From the NCBI GenBank assembly GCA_937864935.1, contig CALMDN010000014.1:1-7904 (forward strand): a stretch of DNA of 7,904 bases. Direction: 5' to 3'. Positions 6,729-7,904 of the stretch are shown here, piece by piece. The notes beneath the pieces are model-generated. The model ran no database searches. It was not told the origin of the DNA and worked only from the letters and a program-made list of their open reading frames with translations. The position numbers and the translations under genes were made by a program. The stretch's first letter is position 1. Every line of letters starts with the position of its first letter. This stretch comes from an uncultured Bacteroidales bacterium. GTDB taxonomy: Bacteria; Bacteroidota; Bacteroidia; Bacteroidales; Lentimicrobiaceae.

Positions 6729-6729
6729 A

Positions 6730-7707
6730 ATGAAAAACAGACCGGGTATTTTTTATGCCAAGATACTTTTATTCGGTGAATACAGTATACTATGCGATTC
6801 GATGGGCCTCACCATTCCCTATACGCACTTCAGGGGAGAGCTGAGCTTTATCAGGGACGATAAATATACCGACCTTGATTTTGCCATCAGCTCAAACAAG
6901 TTGCTCAAGGAATATGCAGCCTACATACGCACCCTCAGGGATGAAGGCACGCTGTTGTGCGATTTTAACATCGATGCCTTTGAGAACGACATTAACCACT
7001 CACTCTATTTCGAATCCACCATCCCGCAGGGATATGGGATCGGAAGCAGCGGTGCATTGGTGGCTGCGCTGTATGAGAAATATGTCCCGGGCCATGTATC
7101 CGGAAGTCAGCGATTGCCCAAAGCCGAAATCCTGAAACTGAAAGAGATCTTTTCGCAGCTTGAATCCTATTTCCATGGAACAAGTTCAGGGATGGACCCG
7201 CTCAACTGCTACATCAAACACCCGCTGCTGATCCACAACAAAAAGGACATCTGTATGGTAGGGATTCCCCGGAACAAGCATGATGAAAAAGGGGCGATAT
7301 TCCTGATAAACACAGGAAAACCGGGGAAAACAGGACCATTGGTGAACCTGTTTCTCGACAACTGCAAGATCGATGAGTTTATGACCCGGGTCCGTCAGGA
7401 GATGATACCACTGAACGATGCCTGTATCAAAAGCCTCATCAAAGGGGAAACCCGTAAGTTTTTCGACAGCCTGCGTGAACTCTCCGGCTTTCTGTATGAG
7501 AACCTCTCACCCATGATTCCAGAAACCTTCAAGAAGATCTGGCGCTATGGGCTCGATTCCCGCTCATTTTATCTGAAACTGTGCGGATCGGGCGGCGGCG
7601 GATTTCTGTTGGGCTTTACCGATGATTTTGATAAAGCCAAAAAAGAACTGGGTGAGCTGAATGTCGACATCATTCCGGTGTATAAAAGCCTGCAGGAGAC
7701 ACTTTAA
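6730..7707 (+). CDS. mvk: Mevalonate kinase
   Basis: This 325-residue GHMP kinase phosphorylates mevalonate to 5-phosphomevalonate. Motif 1 is FYAKILLFGEYSIL (8-21). Motif 2 is IPQGYGIGSSGALVA (98-112), the phosphate loop. ESYFHGTSSGMDPL (145-158) matches the mevalonate kinase signature HGxPSGxD, with E145 and D156 as likely Mg ligand and catalytic base. Motif 3 is LCGSGGGGF (284-292). An earlier in-frame ATG at 6682 would add 16 residues (MMTAWVKAQ...) inside the decarboxylase gene; the ATG at 6730 is preferred because it lies 1 nt after the preceding stop and puts motif 1 at the usual distance from the N-terminus. The stretch around residues 45-95 is divergent and lacks the longer insert of eukaryotic enzymes. 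It is the last visible gene of the operon. Galactokinase and homoserine kinase are excluded by the signature and context. Confidence 0.9.
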   Translation: MKNRPGIFYAKILLFGEYSILCDSMGLTIPYTHFRGELSFIRDDKYTDLDFAISSNKLLKEYAAYIRTLRDEGTLLCDFNIDAFENDINHSLYFESTIPQGYGIGSSGALVAALYEKYVPGHVSGSQRLPKAEILKLKEIFSQLESYFHGTSSGMDPLNCYIKHPLLIHNKKDICMVGIPRNKHDEKGAIFLINTGKPGKTGPLVNLFLDNCKIDEFMTRVRQEMIPLNDACIKSLIKGETRKFFDSLRELSGFLYENLSPMIPETFKKIWRYGLDSRSFYLKLCGSGGGGFLLGFTDDFDKAKKELGELNVDIIPVYKSLQETL

Positions 7708-7904
7708 CCGATCCGGCTTGTAGCTTTCCTGATTTAAGCAGTTCTGCCCCTTTGATCATACGTGTTCATTGGTTGTAAGGTGTGAGCAGGTTTGTCATGA
7801 AGTTGTCTGCTTAATCCTTCTGTATTAACTGACATCATTCGGATAAAGTTGTATGATGCCTGACCTTGGTCGGTGGGTGCAATAATTTTCATATTTTAGT
7901 ATCA
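7708..7904. other. Non-coding tail after the mevalonate operon
   Basis: No gene is visible in these 197 nt. Two weak inverted repeats occur (CATCAT/ATGATG at 7833-7858 and GACC/GGTC at 7862-7871), but neither is followed closely by a T-run, so no terminator can be named. TAATTTTC at 7883-7890 is one base off the -7 consensus and might serve a gene beyond the right edge. Confidence 0.4.

Noticed and set aside
6682..6729. Longer N-terminus for mevalonate kinase from an upstream ATG
   Set aside because: It would lie within the decarboxylase gene, and the extra residues precede motif 1 without any family resemblance; the ATG 1 nt after the decarboxylase stop is the better start.
7883..7890. TAATTTTC as a -7 promoter for a gene beyond the right edge
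   Set aside because: It misses the conserved final G, and no downstream gene is visible to support it.

Overview
This window looks like chromosomal DNA from a Bacteroidota bacterium. Four things point there: the GroEL tail is of the Met/Gly-rich Bacteroidota type; there is a secreted protein that resembles DUF4468, a family found mainly in this phylum; two candidate promoters match the Bacteroidota -7 consensus TAnnTTTG; and there are no strong Shine-Dalgarno sequences before the genes. A class II HMG-CoA reductase followed by mevalonate-pathway kinases and a decarboxylase suggests a lineage that makes isoprenoids from mevalonate (as many Flavobacteriia, Cytophagia and environmental relatives do) rather than by the MEP route usual in gut Bacteroides. 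The exact order or family cannot be told from this sequence.

Layout. (1) Positions 2-502: the 3' end of groEL, closed by a clear intrinsic terminator at 531-556. (2) 503-857: a gene-poor gap with a candidate promoter near its right end. (3) 858-1409 (+): a small secreted DUF4468-like protein. (4) 1428-3091 (-): a convergent two-gene unit, a 77-residue beta-grasp-like protein overlapping by 16 nt a secreted 5'-nucleotidase/metallophosphatase; its stop lies 18 nt from the stop of the DUF4468-like gene. (5) 3092-3356: a divergent intergenic region with a near-perfect 14-bp inverted repeat and a good promoter candidate facing right. (6) 3357-7707 (+): four tightly packed genes: HMG-CoA reductase, a GHMP kinase of the 'GYDIA' type, diphosphomevalonate decarboxylase and mevalonate kinase, with junctions of 4, 11 and 1 nt. 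(7) 7708-7904: non-coding tail in which I see no certain feature.

How the genes work together. HMG-CoA reductase makes mevalonate, mevalonate kinase makes 5-phosphomevalonate, and the decarboxylase converts 5-diphosphomevalonate to isopentenyl diphosphate. The only step between these that lacks a named enzyme is phosphomevalonate kinase, and the only unassigned gene in the operon is the GYDIA GHMP kinase. The simplest reading is that GYDIA is the phosphomevalonate kinase and that the operon covers HMG-CoA to IPP. HMG-CoA synthase, acetoacetyl-CoA thiolase and IPP isomerase are not in the window. The most rewarding points to follow up are the role of the GYDIA kinase, the inverted repeat as a possible operator, and the overlapping small protein paired with the nucleotidase.
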